Shown here piece after piece: positions 23,101 through 38,100 of a DNA stretch of 64,000 bases. The notes under the pieces are model-generated. The model searched no databases. It had not been told where the DNA came from and saw only the letters and a list, made by a program, of their open reading frames with translations. Within the stretch, counting starts at the first letter, position 1, and the number at the start of each line of letters is the position of its first letter. Source of the DNA: Diabrotica undecimpunctata (Eukaryota > Arthropoda > Insecta > Coleoptera > Chrysomelidae). The stretch is from NCBI RefSeq assembly GCF_040954645.1, contig NC_092805.1, positions 19,928,741 through 19,992,740 of the forward strand. Reading direction: 5' to 3'. The position numbers and the translations under genes were made by a program.

Positions 23101-26100
23101 TGCAAATCAGTTTATTATCTTCTTCTTGAAGTGCCTATCCGTTACGAATGTTGGCGATCATCATGGCAACCTTTATCTTTATCTGCAGCAGCGCGGAAAA
23201 GCGGCACAGATGTTGTATTGAACCAGATTCTGATGTTTTTTAACCAAGATGTTCTTCTTCTTCCTGGACCTCGTTTTTCAAATATTTTTCCTTACAGGAT
23301 GGCTTGAAGGAGAGTATATCTGGATTCATTTCGCATAATATGTCCGAAGAACTATAACATTCGAGATTTGATGGTGGTCAGTACTTCTCGATTCTTATTC
23401 ATTCTTCTGAGGACCTCCTCATTTGTGAATCGGTCAGTCCACGGGATCTTAAGTATTCTCCGATATAGCCACATCTCAAGTGCTTCCAGTTTTCTACACA
23501 TATCTTCGTTCAAGGTCCACGATTCAACACCATAAAAAAGGACAGAGAAGACGTAGCATCGCAGCATTCTTACTTTTGCATCAAGAGAGAGGTTGTGACT
23601 CTTGAAGAAGGCCCCCATACGATTGAAGGTGGATCTAGCTTTTCCGATGCGTGCTCTAATCTCCTGGTTGTTGGTCCATTCTTCATTTATTATGGTGTCG
23701 ACGTAGTTGTAGTGCGTCACTCTTTCTACAGGGGATTGGTTGACGTAGAGTTGACCTTCTGTTATTCTTTTCTTGCTAATTATCATAAGCTTTGTCTTCT
23801 TAACGTTTATATTCAGTCCATATTGTTGACTGTAATACGTGATTTTGTTCATAAGAACTTATAGGTCTTCTAAATTGTCCGCAAATACTATGGTGTCATC
23901 TGCATATCTGATGTTGTTTAGCCGGCAACCATTTAGTAGAATACCTTTTTCAGTTTCGTGCAAAGCTTCGATAAATATTCTTTCAGAGTACAGGTTTGAA
24001 GATTAGAGGAGATAGAATACAGCCTTGCCTCGCTCCTCGCATGATTTTTCACATAGTCAGTGTGTTCACCTTCAACTCTGAGATTTGCTGTCTGATTCCA
24101 GTAGAGACTTCTAATTATTTTCAGATCAGTTTATTATAAGAACAGCATATTTTCCATAAGAAGTCTACATTTGAGCAATATTCCATATTTTGTGAAACCT
24201 TAAAACAAATAGCTAAAGTTTATCCATCTGCACACTATTATCTGGCTGCTAACTTCAATTTACCAAACTGTGAATGGTTTTCAAATGACATGTGCTCTAC
24301 AACAATTCCTCCAGTAGCTGCCACAGCATCTGAAGTTGAAGCTGTGTAGTTTGTGTTTGGTATGTGTGCATACCACAATTTGTTTCAGTCCAACACTATT
24401 GTGCATTCCACTGGTAATATTCTCGATTTGGTGATGGTTGATGATGCTGATGTAACTGTGTCCAGAGCAGATGAAGCTTTTTTGAGGGAGGGTATGCACC
24501 ACCCACCACTGGAATTTGAGATAAAGGTGACCAAAAGGTGCCCCAATAATAGTGGTTTGGTTAGTGATGGTTTCTATAGTGACTTTAAGTCTGCTGACTA
24601 TGTGAAAATAACTGATTTTTTATCACAGTTCTGTTGGGATAAATTATTTTTAGGAAAACCACTGAATCAAATTGTGAATATTTTTTATGATATAGTTTAT
24701 TTAGCTATATAATTATTTACCCGCCTAAAAAGGTATTCAAAACTTACGATTCCCTTCTTGGTTCTCTCCAAAGTTGAAGGACCTGATAGTTGGGAAAAAG
24801 AAAGCTCACAAAAAACATCTTATATCTAAATCACTTGTTTGGGATTGGAATGGAGACCAATAGAAGACAAGAGAAGCGTCGGTCGCCACCTATACGAGAG
24901 GCTGACGATTTAAGAAGACATAATAAAAACTGGATGTGAGTGGCACAATATAGACGGGGTTGGAAACACGAGGAAGAGACATATGTTCAGCAGTGGACTT
25001 TTGAGGCTAGATGATTATATAAGACCGTAAAAATATAAACTTGTGTATTAAAAGAATAATTAATAAAAGTTACTTCTTAACGAAAACATCCGAAAAATAC
25101 TTTTGGAAACTATGTATGCTGTTTTCTATTAAAACCTACACCTATTTTATATACATACCTTATTACTGAATTTTGTCTTTTTGTCAGTCGACGAGAAACT
25201 GTGTTGTTTCTTGATTTTACTGCCTTTCTTCGGAGCGTCGTTATACATAGTATCATCCAGCGCTCTGTTCATTGCAAACTGTACATCATTTACTGTTTCT
25301 GGACAGTAAATCATTTCGTAGGAACGTTCTTTAAACTTGGCAGACAATTCTTTGTCGTAAGAGTATTGCGGAGGTAAATCGTCATACCTTGAAAATAAAA
25401 AAAATATATGAAACAATATACAAACAAAAAAAAATGATAAGAAATATTAAAACATTCTAACGAATTAACTGTATCAAATTTGATTGTGTGGCACCGCCAA
25501 TAGTAAAGAGTTATATATCATCGTAATTTCAGGAAACTGTGAATACTTTTATTTATAAAGCTTATTGGTAGTGTAGCAACCACGCTAAATAGCATGACCA
25601 TACTATATTATTTATCTATGAGCATGACATTGTATGGTTTGACATTGCCAATGTAAAGTTTGGCTATACCCATATCCTGATGTAGGTAAGGCTATAAGTA
25701 ATTCTATTTTGTAGTCTGGAGTGAATTAAGTATAGTAATAATAGAATAATAGTTAAGTTGAATAGAAATGTTTTAATATTCACTAATACGACCCTTCTGC
25801 CGTTTTAGGCCCGTCCGTGTACCGGATATAACCGTACAGTCTGGGTCGAGTGTTTTCTCTAGCCCTCTGCCAACCATCTTGTGGAAAATGTCTTCATGAA
25901 AAGGTAATTTATCCCTAAAGTACCTTATGGTTTGAAATTATTATCCATCCGGTATCCATGTGTTAAGGATGTATATCCAGTAGAGCCTTGCTGCCGTTGG
26001 TATGCCCATAATAGCCAAAGCGATATTAAGTTAAGCAAGTCTTTGTAAATTATTATATCAGTGATGTCTATGTAACTGTTGCTTTCACCACCACGTTATA

Positions 26101-29100
26101 AATCCAATATAATATGTTGATTTTAAACCCACATTTTTCATAAGTTTCTGGCTAACATTTTTTTCAGATCCCCTTTAAAATAAATGCACAGGTTTCGTAA
26201 ACACAAAATTTAAGTCTAATTTTTATTAACATAATATCAAAAATATTATGTCTACAAAAGAACGCATTACAAAATAATATCATTATTTGAAAACGTCTTT
26301 GTAGTTTATCTTTAAAAAGATCTTATTATAAAAACTAAAGAGATTAAAATTTTCTTTATTACAAAAATTAAAAAATATATACTTTTTCTGGTCATTTACA
26401 AAAATTAAATCGCGCATTGCAAAAAAAATTCATATTCGAAAATCGCTCCCAACTAAACGTCAAATTAATTTTTCATAATCTGTAGTTTATTCTTAAAAAA
26501 ACTAAAATTTTATTACACAAAAACTATTTATTACAAACTAAACTTAAATTCTACAATTAAAAACTTTCTTAACAGCGGATAGACAATGGTTTTTCTTTTT
26601 ATTTTCTGTTTTCATCGGTTTTTTCTTGAGTACCTCCAAACTGTGTTTTAAATTTACAGATTTCCTGGTGATCTTCTTGGAAACATTAGCTGCAAATACT
26701 CTTTTGCTATCCTCTCTGGAAATAATTATTGACTTTGCCGGATTCCGGATAATTTCTTCGGCCTGGCATCTTTCAATCTCCAAAGCATCCCGGAGATTAT
26801 TTCTTAATACGCTGTCAACAAGACAAATACTCTTAAATCTGGGATCTGATCTTGCAGTTGCCAATAAAGACAATGGATCCAACAATCTGAAATATAAAAA
26901 AGTATATTAGTATACAAATTAAAAGTATAATTAAAAAAATAAACATCAATATAACAACAAAAAATAAATAATAAAAAAATAACAAACACTTACCTTAAAA
27001 TATTAGACCACATTTCCATGGGAAGCGCCGTCAACTGGAAGCAGGATGCAGCAATCACTGGTAATAAACGAAACATTTCGAACACTACTTGATAATAACT
27101 CTTAATCACTTCAAAGCACAAACTGAACTGACTACAGCGCGCAGATTCCGCTGTTATATACGCTAGTTTACGCGGCAAATCACTTACCAAAAGCGCGCGC
27201 GGAAGGTAACACCACGTCATCCATATAGGTGACAACATCAACAGAAGCGCGCGCGCAGTGTAACGTAAAATTACCTGCACTGTGCGCCAATATAACAAAG
27301 CCCGGATTATACAAGAATAGTCATACAACGTCAGCAATATGGCGAATCAATGCAAAGTATATCAGGACATTTTCTATTATATTCTCTATCTAGAGGCCTA
27401 GGAAGGAAAAGACTATCGTGGCTCAGAAACATCCGACAATGGACAGGGCTAAATTTTGAACAGCTAATAAGAACAGCTGAAGATAGAGAAGATTTTAAAA
27501 TTGTAGTAGCCAACCTCCATTGAGGAGAGGGCACTTTAAGAAGAAGAAGAAGATTCTCTATCTTATAACCTGACGTAGATAAGGCTGTAAGTAATTCTAT
27601 TTATTGTATATTTTATTCAGACACAATTTTCCAACATAAACACGCCTCCTGTTGTCAGATATATTTCCTAAAATTCCTATTATATTATGAAAATATTAGT
27701 ATTTAATTGTTAGTCAATGACACTCTGAGAAACATAATATAAAAATAGTTTTAAAAAATATATACATTAATTAACTAGGTAGGTGCTTATTATTTAAATG
27801 AAGACTTCACTAATGAATTAAACCAACTTTGTATATATTACTGATACATAAAGAAATTTTCAAGTATCGGCAACATTGTAGTCTGGAGTGAATTAAGTAT
27901 AGTAATAATAAAATTAAGTTAAGTTGAATAGAAATGCAATATCCACTAATACGACCCTTCTGCCGTTTTAGGCCCGTCCGTGTACCGGGTATAACCGTAC
28001 AGTCTGGGTCGAGTGTTTTCTCTAGCCCTCTGCCAACCATCTTGTGGAAAATGTCTTCATGAAAAGGTAATTTATCCCTAAAGTACCTTATGGTTTGAAA
28101 TGATTATCCATCCGGTATCACCAGTTTCATTTATTATGGTACTATGTCCTGATGCAACCGTTACGTTGCTCAGGTTTTCTCGTAGTCTATATGCACTTCT
28201 CGACTTATAACTATGTGCTAAGAATGTATATCCAGTAGAGCCTTGCTGCCGTTGGTATGCCCACAATAGCCAAAAGTGATATTAAGTCAAGCAATCTTTG
28301 TACCTTATTATATCAGTGATGTCTATGTAACTGTTGCATTCACCACCACGTTATAAATCCAATATAATATGTTAATTTTAAACCCACATTTTTCATAAGT
28401 TTCTGGCTAACATTTTTTTCAGATACCCTTTAAAATAAATGCACAGGTTTCGCAAACACAAAATTTAAGTCTAATTTTGATTAACATAATATCAAAAATA
28501 TTATGTCTACAAAAGAACGCATTACAAAATAATATCATTATTTGAAAACGTCTTTGTAGTTTATCTTTAAAAAGATCTTATTATAAAAACTAAAGAGATT
28601 AAAATTTTCTTTATTACAAAAATTAAAAAATATATACTTTTTCTGGTCATTTACAAAAATTAAATCGCGCATTGCAAAAAAAATTCATATTCGAAAATCG
28701 CTCCCAACTAAACGTCAAATTAATTTTTCATAATCTGTAGTTTATTCTTAAAAAAACTAAAATTTTATTACAAACTAAACTTAAATTCTACAATTAAAAA
28801 CTTTCTTAACAGCGGATAGACAATGGTTTTTCTTTTTATTTTCTGTTTTCATCGGTTTTTTCTTGAGTACCTCCAAACTGTGTTTTAAATTTACAGATTT
28901 CCTGGTGATCTTCTTGGAAACATTAGCTGCAAATACTCTTTTGCTATCCTCTCTGGAAATAATTATTGATTTTGCCGGATTCCGGATAATTTCTTCGGCC
29001 TGGCGTCTTTCAATCTCCAAAGCATCCCGGAGATTATTTCTTAATACGCTGTCACCAAGACAAATACTCTTGAATCTGGGATCTGATCTTGCAGTTGCCA

Positions 29101-32100
29101 ATAAAGACAATGGATCCAACAATCTGAAATATAAAAAAGTATATTAGTATACAAATTAAAAGTATAATTAAAAAAATATACATCAATATAACAACAAAAA
29201 AAAAAAATAAAAAAATAACAAACACTTACCTTAAAATATTAGACCACATTTCCATGGGAAGCGCCGTCAACTGGAAGCAGGATGCAGCAATCACTGGTAA
29301 TAAACGAAACATTTCGAACACTACTTGACAATAACTCTTAATCACTTCAAAGCACAAACTGAACTGACTACAGCGCGCAGATTCCGCTGTTATATACGCT
29401 GGTTTACGCGGCAAATCACTTACCAAAAGCGCGCGCGGAAGGTAACACCACGTCATCCATATAGGTGACAACATCAACAGAAGCGCGCGCGCAGTGTAAC
29501 GTAAAATTACCTGCACTGTGCGCCAATATAACAAAGCCCGGATTATACAAGAATAGTCATACAACGTCAGCAATATGGCGAATCAATGCAAAGTATATCA
29601 GGACATTTTCTATTATATTCTCTATCTTATAACCTGACGTAGATAAGGCTGTAAGTAATTCTATTTATTGTATATTTTATAGAGACACAATTTTCCAACA
29701 TAAACACGCCTCCTGTTGTCAGATATATTTCCTAAAATTCCTATTATATTATGAAAATATTAGTATTTAATCGTTAGTCTATGACACTCTGAGAAACATA
29801 ATATAAAAATAGTTTTAAAAAATATATACATTAATTAACTAGGTAGGTGCTTATTATTTAAATGAAGACTTCACTAATGAATTAAACCAACTTTGTATAT
29901 ATTACTGATACATAAAGAAATTTTCAAGTATCGGCAACATTGTAGTCTGGAGTGAATTAAGTATAGTAATAATAAAATTAAGTTAAGTTGAATAGAAATG
30001 CAATATCCACTAATACGACCCTTCTGCCGTTTTAGGCCCGTCCGTGTACCGGGTATAACCGTACAGTCTGGGTCGAGTGTTTTCTCTAGCCCTCTGCCAA
30101 CCATCTTGTGGAAAATGTCTTCATGAAAAGGTAATTTATCCCTAAAGTACCTTATGGTTTGAAATGATTATCCATCCGGTATCACCAGTTTCATTTATTA
30201 TGGTACTATGTCCTGATGCAACCGTTACGTTGCTCAGGTTTTCTCGTAGTCTATATGCACTTCTCGACTTATAACTATGTGCTAAGAATGTATATCCAGT
30301 AGAGCCTTGCTGCCGTTGGTATGCCCACAATAGCCAAAAGTGATATTAAGTCAAGCAATCTTTGTACCTTATTATATCAGTGATGTCTATGTAACTGTTG
30401 CATTCACCACCACGTTATAAATCCAATATAATATGTTGATTTTAAACCCACATTTTTCATAAGTTTCTGGCTAACATTTTTTTCAGATACCCTTTAAAAT
30501 AAATGCACAGGTTTCGCAAACACAAAATTTAAGTCTAATTTTGATTAACATAATATCAAAAATATTATGTCTACAAAAGAACGCATTACAAAATAATATC
30601 ATTATTTGAAAACGTCTTTGTAGTTTATCTTTAAAAAGATCTTATTATAAAAACTAAAGAGATTAAAATTTTCTTTATTACAAAAATTAAAAAATATATA
30701 GTTTTTCTGGTCATTTACAAAAATTAAATCGCGCATTGCAAAAAAATTCATATTCGAAAATCGCTCCCAACTAAACGTCAAATTAATTTTTCATAATCTG
30801 TAGTTTATTCTTAAAAAACTAAAATTTTATTACACAAAAACTATTTATTACAAACTAAACTTAAATTCTACAATTAAAAACTTTCTTAACAGCGGATAGA
30901 CAATGGTTTTTCTTTTTATTTTCTGTTTTCATCGGTTTTTTCTTGAGTACCTCCAAACTGTGTTTTAAATTTACAGATTTCCTGGTGATCTTCTTGGAAA
31001 CATTAGCTGCAAATACTCTTTTGCTATCCTCTCTGGAAATAATTATTGATTTTGCCGGATTCCGGATAATTTCTTCGGCCTGGCGTCTTTCAATCTCCAA
31101 AGCATCCCGGAGATTATTTCTTAATACGCTGTCACAAAGACAAATACTCTTGAATCTGGGATCTGATCTTGCAGTTGCCAATAAAGACAATGGATCCAAC
31201 AATCTGAAATATAAAAAAGTATATCAGTATACAAATTAAAAGTATAATTAAAAAAATAAATATCAATATAACAACAAAAAATAAATAATAAAAAAATAAT
31301 AAACACTTACCTTAAAATATTAGACCACATTTCCATGGGAAGCGCCGTCAACTGGAAGCAGGATGCAGCAATCACTGGTAATAAACGAAACATTTCGAAC
31401 ACTACTTGATAATAACTCTTAATCACTTCAAAGCACAAAATGAACTGACTACAGCGCGCAGATTCCGCTGTTATATACGCTATTTTACGCGGCAAATCAC
31501 TTACCAAAAGCGCGCGCGGAAGGTAACACCACGTCATCCATATAGGTGACAACATCAACAGAAGCGCGGGCGCAGTGTAACGTAAAATTACCTGCACTGT
31601 GCGCCAATATAACAAAGCCCGGATTATACAAGAATAGTCATACAACGTCAGCAATATGGCGAATCAATGCAAAGTATATCAGGACATTTTCTATTATATT
31701 CTCTATCTAGAGGCCTAGGAAGGAAAAGACTATCGTGGCTCAGAAACATCCGACAATGGACAGGGCTAAATTTTGAACAGCTAATAAGAACAGCTGAAGA
31801 TAGAGAAGATTTTAAAATTGTAGTAGCCAACCTCCATTGAGGAGAGGGCACTTTAAGAAGAAGAAGAAGATTCTCTATCTTATAACCTGACGTAGATAAG
31901 GCTGTAAGTAATTCTATTTATTGTATATTTTATTGAGACACAATTTTCCAACATAAACACGCCTCCTGTTGTCAGATATATTTCCTAAAATTCCTATTAT
32001 ATTATGAAAATATTAGTATTTAATTGTTAGTCAATGACACTCTGAGAAACATAATATAAAAATAGTTTTAAAAAATATATACATTAATTAACTAGGTAGG

Positions 32101-35100
32101 TGCTTATTATTTAAATGAAGACTTCACTAATGAATTAAACCAACTTTGTATATATTACTGATACATAAAGAAATTTTCAAGTATCGGCAACATTGTAGTC
32201 TGGAGTGAATTAAGTATAGTAATAATAAAATTAAGTTAAGTTGAATAGAAATGCAATATCCACTAATACGACCCTTCTGCCGTTTTAGGCCCGTCCGTGT
32301 ACCGGGTATAACCGTACAGTCTGGGTCGAGTGTTTTCTCTAGCCCTCTGCCAACCATCTTGTGGAAAATGTCTTCATGAAAAGGTAATTTATCCCTAAAG
32401 TACCTTATGGTTTGAAATGATTATCCATCCGGTATCACCAGTTTCATTTATTATGGTACTATGTCCTGATGCAACCGTTACGTTGCTCAGGTTTTCTCGT
32501 AGTCTATATGCACTTCTCGACTTATAACTATGTGCTAAGAATGTATATCCAGTAGAGCCTTGCTGCCGTTGGTATGCCCACAATAGCCAAAAGTGATATT
32601 AAGTCAAGCAATCTTTGTACCTTATTATATCAGTGATGTCTATGTAACTGTTGCATTCACCACCACGTTATAAATCCAATATAATATGTTGATTTTAAAC
32701 CCACATTTTTCATAAGTTTCTGGCTAACATTTTTTTCAGATACCCTTTAAAATAAATGCACAGGTTTCGCAAACACAAAATTTAAGTCTAATTTTGATTA
32801 ACATAATATCAAAAATATTATGTCTACAAAAGAACGCATTACAAAATAATATCATTATTTGAAAACGTCTTTGTAGTTTATCTTTAAAAAGATCTTATTA
32901 TAAAAACTAAAGAGATTAAAATTTTCTTTATTACAAAAATTAAAAAATATATAGTTTTTCTGGTCATTTACAAAAATTAAATCGCGCATTGCAAAAAAAT
33001 TCATATTCGAAAATCGCTCCCAACTAAACGTCAAATTAATTTTTCATAATCTGTAGTTTATTCTTAAAAAACTAAAATTTTATTACACAAAAACTATTTA
33101 TTACAAACTAAACTTAAATTCTACAATTAAAAACTTTCTTAACAGCGGATAGACAATGGTTTTTCTTTTTATTTTCTGTTTTCATCGGTTTTTTCTTGAG
33201 TACCTCCAAACTGTGTTTTAAATTTACAGATTTCCTGGTGATCTTCTTGGAAACATTAGCTGCAAATACTCTTTTGCTATCCTCTCTGGAAATAATTATT
33301 GATTTTGCCGGATTCCGGATAATTTCTTCGGCCTGGCGTCTTTCAATCTCCAAAGCATCCCGGAGATTATTTCTTAATACGCTGTCACAAAGACAAATAC
33401 TCTTGAATCTGGGATCTGATCTTGCAGTTGCCAATAAAGACAATGGATCCAACAATCTGAAATATAAAAAAGTATATCAGTATACAAATTAAAAGTATAA
33501 TTAAAAAAATAAATATCAATATAACAACAAAAAATAAATAATAAAAAAATAATAAACACTTACCTTAAAATATTAGACCACATTTCCATGGGAAGCGCCG
33601 TCAACTGGAAGCAGGATGCAGCAATCACTGGTAATAAACGAAACATTTCGAACACTACTTGATAATAACTCTTAATCACTTCAAAGCACAAAATGAACTG
33701 ACTACAGCGCGCAGATTCCGCTGTTATATACGCTATTTTACGCGGCAAATCACTTACCAAAAGCGCGCGCGGAAGGTAACACCACGTCATCCATATAGGT
33801 GACAACATCAACAGAAGCGCGGGCGCAGTGTAACGTAAAATTACCTGCACTGTGCGCCAATATAACAAAGCCCGGATTATACAAGAATAGTCATACAACG
33901 TCAGCAATATGGCGAATCAATGCAAAGTATATCAGGACATTTTCTATTATATTCTCTATCTAGAGGCCTAGGAAGGAAAAGACTATCGTGGCTCAGAAAC
34001 ATCCGACAATGGACAGGGCTAAATTTTGAACAGCTAATAAGAACAGCTGAAGATAGAGAAGATTTTAAAATTGTAGTAGCCAACCTCCATTGAGGAGAGG
34101 GCACTTTAAGAAGAAGAAGAAGATTCTCTATCTTATAACCTGACGTAGATAAGGCTGTAAGTAATTCTATTTATTGTATATTTTATTGAGACACAATTTT
34201 CCAACATAAACACGCCTCCTGTTGTCAGATATATTTCCTAAAATTCCTATTATATTATGAAAATATTAGTATTTAATTGTTAGTCAATGACACTCTGAGA
34301 AACATAATATAAAAATAGTTTTAAAAAATATATACATTAATTACCTAGGTAGGTGCTTATTATTTAAATGAAGACTTCACTAATGAATTAAACCAACTTT
34401 GTATATATTACTGATACATAAAGAAATTTTCAAGTATCGGCAACATTGTAGTCTGGAGTGAATTAAGTATAGTAATAATAAAATTAAGTTAAGTTGAATA
34501 GAAATGCAATATCCACTAATACGACCCTTCTGCCGTTTTAGGCCCGTCCGTGTACCGGGTATAACCGTACAGTCTGGGTCGAGTGTTTTCTCTAGCCCTC
34601 TGCCAACCATCTTGTGGAAAATGTCTTCATGAAAAGGTAATTTATCCCTAAAGTACCTTATGGTTTGAAATGATTATCCATCCGGTATCACCAGTTTCAT
34701 TTATTATGGTACTATGTCCTGATGCAACCGTTACGTTGCTCAGGTTTTCTCGTAGTCTATATGCACTTCTCGACTTATAACTATGTGCTAAGAATGTATA
34801 TCCAGTAGAGCCTTGCTGCCGTTGGTATGCCCACAATAGCCAAAAGTGATATTAAGTCAAGCAATCTTTGTACCTTATTATATCAGTGATGTCTATGTAA
34901 CTGTTGCATTCACCACCACGTTATGAATCCAATATAATATGTTGATTTTAAACCCACATTTTTCATAAGTTTCTGGCTAACATTTTTTTCAGATACCCTT
35001 TAAAATAAATGCACAGGTTTCGCAAACACAAAATTTAAGTCTAATTTTGATTAACATAATATCAAAAATATTATGTCTACAAAAGAACGCATTACAAAAT

Positions 35101-38100
35101 AATATCATTATTTGAAAACGTCTTTGTAGTTTATCTTTAAAAAGATCTTATTATAAAAACTAAAGAGATTACAATTGTCTTTATTACAAAAATTAAAAAA
35201 TATATAGTTTTTCTGGTCATTTACAAAAATTAAATCGCGCATTGCAAAAAAAAAATTCATATTCGAAAATCGCTCCCAACTAAACGTCAAATTAATTTTT
35301 CATAATCTGTAGTTTATTCTTAAAAAAACTAAAATTTTATTACAAACTAAACTTAAATTCTACAATTAAAAACTTTCTTAACAGCGGATAGACAATGGTT
35401 TTTCTTTTTATTTTCTGTTTTCATCGGTTTTTTCTTGAGTACCTCCAAACTGTGTTTTAAATTTACAGATTTCCTGGTGATCTTCTTGGAAACATTAGCT
35501 GCAAATACTCTTTTGCTATCCTCTCTGGAAATAATTATTGATTTTGCCGGATTCCGGATAATTTCTTCGGCCTGGCGTCTTTCAATCTCCAAAGCATCCC
35601 GGAGATTATTTCTTAATACGCTGTCACCAAGACAAATACTCTTGAATCTGGGATCTGATCTTGCAGTTGCCAATAAAGACAATGGATCCAACAATCTGAA
35701 ATATAAAAAAGTATATTAGTATACAAATTAAAAGTATAATTAAAAAAATATACATCAATATAACAACAAAAAATAAATAATAAAAAAATAACAAACACTT
35801 ACCTTAAAATATTAGACCACATTTCCATGGGAAGCGCCGTCAACTGGAAGCAGGATGCAGCAATCACTGGTAATAAACGAAACATTTCGAACACTACTTG
35901 ACAATAACTCTTAATCACTTCAAAGCACAAACTGAACTGACTACAGCGCGCAGATTCCGCTGTTATATACGCTGGTTTACGCGGCAAATCACTTACCAAA
36001 AGCGCGCGCGGAAGGTAACACCACGTCATCCATATAGGTGACAACATCAACAGAAGCGCGCGCGCAGTGTAACGTAAAATTACCTGCACTGTGCGCCAAT
36101 ATAACAAAGCCCGGATTATACAAGAATAGTCATACAACGTCAGCAATATGGCGAATCAATGCAAAGTATATCAGGACATTTTCTATTATATTCTCTATCT
36201 GGAGGCCTAGGAAGGAAAAGACTATCGTGGCTCAGAAACATCCGACAATGGACAGGGCTAAATTTTGAACAGCTAATAAGAACAGCTGAAGATAGAGAAG
36301 ATTTTAAAATTGTAGTAGCCAACCTCCATTGAGGAGAGGGCACTTTAAGAAGAAGAAGAAGATTCTCTATCTTATAACCTGACGTAGATAAGGCTGTAAG
36401 TAATTCTATTTATTGTATATTTTATAGAGACACAATTTTCCAACATAAACACGCCTCCTGTTGTCAGATATATTTCCTAAAATTCCTATTATATTATGAA
36501 AATATTAGTATTTAATCGTTAGTCAATGACACTCTGAGAAACATAATATAAAAATAGTTTTAAAAAATATATACATTAATTAACTAGGTAGGTGCTTATT
36601 ATTTAAATGAAGACTTCACTAATGAATTAAACCAACTTTGTATATATTACTGATACATAAAGAAATTTTCAAGTATCGGCAACATTGTAGTCTGGAGTGA
36701 ATTAAGTATAGTAATAATAAAATTAAGTTAAGTTGAATAGAAATGCAATATCCACTAATACGACCCTTCTGCCGTTTTAGGCCCGTCCGTGTACCGGGTA
36801 TAACCGTACAGTCTGGGTCGAGTGTTTTCTCTAGCCCTCTGCCAACCATCTTGTGGAAAATGTCTTCATGAAAAGGTAATTTATCCCTAAAGTACCTTAT
36901 GGTTTGAAATGATTATCCATCCGGTATCACCAGTTTCATTTATTATGGTACTATGTCCTGATGCAACCGTTACGTTGCTCAGGTTTTCTCGTAGTCTATA
37001 TGCACTTCTCGACTTATAACTATGTGCTAAGAATGTATATCCAGTAGAGCCTTGCTGCCGTTGGTATGCCCACAATAGCCAAAAGTGATATTAAGTCAAG
37101 CAATCTTTGTACCTTATTATATCAGTGATGTCTATGTAACTGTTGCATTCACCACCACGTTATGAATCCAATATAATATGTTGATTTTAAACCCACATTT
37201 TTCATAAGTTTCTGGCTAACATTTTTTTCAGATACCCTTTAAAATAAATGCACAGGTTTCGCAAACACAAAATTTAAGTCTAATTTTGATTAACATAATA
37301 TCAAAAATATTATGTCTACAAAAGAACGCATTACAAAATAATATCATTATTTGAAAACGTCTTTGTAGTTTATCTTTAAAAAGATCTTATTATAAAAACT
37401 AAAGAGATTACAATTGTCTTTATTACAAAAATTAAAAAATATATAGTTTTTCTGGTCATTTACAAAAATTAAATCGCGCATTGCAAAAAAAAAATTCATA
37501 TTCGAAAATCGCTCCCAACTAAACGTCAAATTAATTTTTCATAATCTGTAGTTTATTCTTAAAAAAAACTAAAATTTTATTACAAACTAAACTTAAATTC
37601 TACAATTAAAAACTTTCTTAACAGCGGATAGACAATGGTTTTTCTTTTTATTTTCTGTTTTCATCGGTTTTTTCTTGAGTACCTCCAAACTGTGTTTTAA
37701 ATTTACAGATTTCCTGGTGATCTTCTTGGAAACATTAGCTGCAAATACTCTTTTGCTATCCTCTCTGGAAATAATTATTGATTTTGCCGGATTCCGGATA
37801 ATTTCTTCGGCCTGGCGTCTTTCAATCTCCAAAGCATCCCGGAGATTATTTCTTAATACGCTGTCACCAAGACAAATACTCTTGAATCTGGGATCTGATC
37901 TTGCAGTTGCCAATAAAGACAATGGATCCAACAATCTGAAATATAAAAAAGTATATTAGTATACAAATTAAAAGTATAATTAAAAAAATATACATCAATA
38001 TAACAACAAAAAATAAATAATAAAAAAATAACAAACACTTACCTTAAAATATTAGACCACATTTCCATGGGAAGCGCCGTCAACTGGAAGCAGGATGCAG

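Noticed and set aside
26626..26910. Plus-strand frames of 94-98 codons opposite every F-box exon 2
   Set aside because: They are the exact antisense of the exon and persist only because the sense exon is conserved; they have no promoter or splice context.
26990..27337. 115-codon minus-strand frames covering exon 1 plus promoter
   Set aside because: They run through the TATA box and initiator; the true start is the internal Met of [11 protein letters not shown], and the frame ends in the intron.
27331..27534. 67-codon minus-strand frames in units with the LINE insertion
   Set aside because: Antisense of the LINE tail; the sense strand has the recognisable ORF2 end.
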